Shown here in pieces: positions 38,753 through 39,436 of a stretch of 39,436 nt of DNA. The first letter of the stretch is position 1. Each line of letters begins with the position of its first letter. The translations under genes were made by a program, and so were the position numbers. The notes under the pieces were generated by a model. The model searched no databases. It was given only the letters and a program-made list of their open reading frames with translations, and was not told the DNA's origin. Location of the stretch: IMG/VR virus record IMGVR_UViG_3300049222_000535, positions 1 through 39,436 of that record; one strand, written 5' to 3'. This DNA comes from a virus.

Positions 38753-38843
38753 CGAATAACTACCAAATAAGTAATATCCCCCAGAACAAACAAAATAAAC
38801 CCAAATAAAGCTCGGCTTCGATGGCGACCACGTTCAACGGTCG

Positions 38844-38870
38844 GTAACTCACTGAGCGACAACGGGTTAC
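38844..38870. repeat. GTAACTC/GGGTTAC inverted repeat
   Basis: GTAACTC (38844-38850) can pair with GGGTTAC (38864-38870) with one G-U. The same GAGTTAC core recurs three more times downstream, so it is part of a related set. Confidence 0.45.
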
Positions 38871-38916
38871 AAAGCTCACTAACAATAAAAAACTTCCTAA
38901 GTCATTGATTAGTAAG

Positions 38917-38973
38917 GAGTTACGGGCGGCGGCATCCGCCCAGCCGTAACTCGCTGATAGTCAACGAGTTACG
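38917..38973. repeat. Overlapping GAGTTAC hairpins (mutually exclusive)
   Basis: GAGTTACGG (38917-38925) pairs with CCGTAACTC (38944-38952), with inner GGCGG/CCGCC. CGTAACTCG (38945-38953) also pairs perfectly with CGAGTTACG (38965-38973). The middle arm can join only one partner at a time. On the minus strand this lies 7 bases after the stop at 38980; a six-T run follows at 38892-38887, so termination of the minus genes is one possible job. Confidence 0.65.
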
Positions 38974-38979
38974 AGGTTT

Positions 38980-39156
38980 TTATTTAATGTATTCTTTTAC
39001 AGAGAGACAGTTAAACTCCATTGCCCTTTGATCGGTAGGATCTCCAGCCTCTCCAACCTCAACTAAGTCGATAGCCGCAGCCTCCGAAGAGGCTTCAACC
39101 TCAAACTGCAAGCGGTTTACTTCCTCGACTATCACCAAGTAGTTTTTAATCTTCAT
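38980..39156 (-). CDS. Hypothetical protein, 58 aa
   Basis: The ATG at 39156 is chosen; an upstream in-frame ATG at 39207 lies inside the preceding gene. The protein reads MKIKNYLVIVEEVNRLQFEV then EASSEAAAIDLVEVGEAGDP, a small beta-beta-alpha pattern with a SEAAAIDLVE helix like the SEEEAxExAxE segments of short phage proteins. It overlaps the preceding minus gene by 11 bases. Function unknown. Confidence 0.65.
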   Translation of the reverse strand: MKIKNYLVIVEEVNRLQFEVEASSEAAAIDLVEVGEAGDPTDQRAMEFNCLSVKEYIK

Positions 39157-39436
39157 CTGGCAACGGCTCCTTTCCATAGTCGAGGTAATGCTTATGCTGC
39201 CTAGCATATTGGTAAACCTTATTCATTGCTTCCTTAATCTCTTCTCTTTCTAAGTTAGCCTCTGACCAGACTAACTCTCCAAGAGGGTAGTAATCCCTTT
39301 CATGAAAATCAACATCGTAGAGGAGTTTTACTTGAGCTTCGCTTACAGCTTCAAACAAATCATTGTATTGTCTGCGTAGACTATCCTCATCCGATCCATT
39401 CATGTGGATCAGGGGCATTGTATATTTTTCAATCAT
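39146..39436 (-). CDS. Conserved phage protein with IHMNG motif
   Basis: The 96-residue protein begins at the window edge (ATG at 39434-39436); the start could be further upstream, or the Met at codon 7 (MPLIHMNGSDEDSLRRQYND) may be the real start. IHMNG-S-x-x-x-L-x-x-QY followed by a charged helix (EAVSEAQVKLLYDVDFHERD, ANLEREEIKEAMNKVYQYAR) is a pattern seen in many marine phage hypotheticals near early genes, to my recollection. Function unknown. It marks a minus-strand operon continuing outside the window. Confidence 0.7.
   Translation of the reverse strand: MIEKYTMPLIHMNGSDEDSLRRQYNDLFEAVSEAQVKLLYDVDFHERDYYPLGELVWSEANLEREEIKEAMNKVYQYARQHKHYLDYGKEPLPDED

Larger units (their letters stand above)
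38077..38979. other. 0.9-kb region without convincing genes (convergent junction)
   Basis: Both strands lack convincing genes here; the longest frame (38349-38597, minus) has low-complexity, non-phage-like composition and crosses the repeats. A 21-codon plus frame at 38256 (MIDKIKCMEVDYGLAILIIFK in part) is a weak candidate. Contents in order: a C/A-rich, G-depleted tract (38143-38218), the odd palindrome AAAAAGTCTTTTT (38324-38336), four iteron-like repeats (38535-38752), extra AAATAA motifs, and GAGTTAC/GTAACTC inverted repeats (38844-38973). Genes on both sides point into it, so a promoter function is not needed. Confidence 0.7.

Overview
This window looks like part of the genome of a large, AT-rich, tailed marine bacteriophage (Caudoviricetes). 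It is probably T4-like or related to pelagi- and cyanophages. The reasons are: giant fibre proteins built from the NVGIGTTSP-type repeat, a lysozyme with peptidoglycan-binding halves, ThyX, a MazG-like enzyme, two tRNA genes, free-standing HNH nucleases, a RuvB-like ATPase and dense packing of small unknown genes with ATGA/TAATG overlaps. The host cannot be named from the sequence. Phage family and marine origin are inference from protein style, not from a database search.

Layout. (1) 1-20525: adsorption block on the + strand. Three giant fibre genes (the first cut by the window edge) alternate with three tandem LamG-type lectin-like genes and a G8/beta-helix-like protein. The fibres share a repeat conserved at DNA level about every 200-270 bp but end in three unrelated C-terminal domains. 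(2) 20555-23678: small acidic proteins, the lysozyme, a MazG-like protein, a 42-aa basic peptide and a holin-like membrane protein, closed by a strong terminator. (3) 23763-27959: tRNA-Leu, small genes, a two-gene minus-strand island including a small zincin, a GT14-like glycosyltransferase, ThyX, small proteins and a tRNA with anticodon CAT. (4) 28006-34339: a beta-propeller protein with a TSAE repeat, several tiny membrane proteins, and a surface-sugar cluster (GT31-like transferase, two sulfotransferases, GalE-like epimerase) with a PD-(D/E)XK nuclease-like gene. (5) 34371-38076: two HNH nucleases, a membrane protein, an Nmad1-like protein, an AT-hook protein, the RuvB-like ATPase and an unknown. 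(6) 38077-38979: 0.9 kb with no convincing gene at a convergent junction. It holds a G-depleted tract, four 26-27 bp iteron-like direct repeats and a nest of GAGTTAC/GTAACTC inverted repeats; it may be an origin or other cis element. (7) 38980-39436: two minus-strand small genes.

How it fits together. Regions 1-2 supply adsorption and lysis functions; regions 3-4 supply nucleotide metabolism and sugar or sulfate decoration of either virion or host surface; region 5 supplies DNA transactions. Promoter-like sequences recur so close to start codons that several messages may be nearly leaderless. The strongest candidates for something undescribed are the iteron/hairpin region at 38.1-38.97 kb, the glycosylation-plus-sulfation cluster, and the DNA-level repeat seams in the fibre genes.
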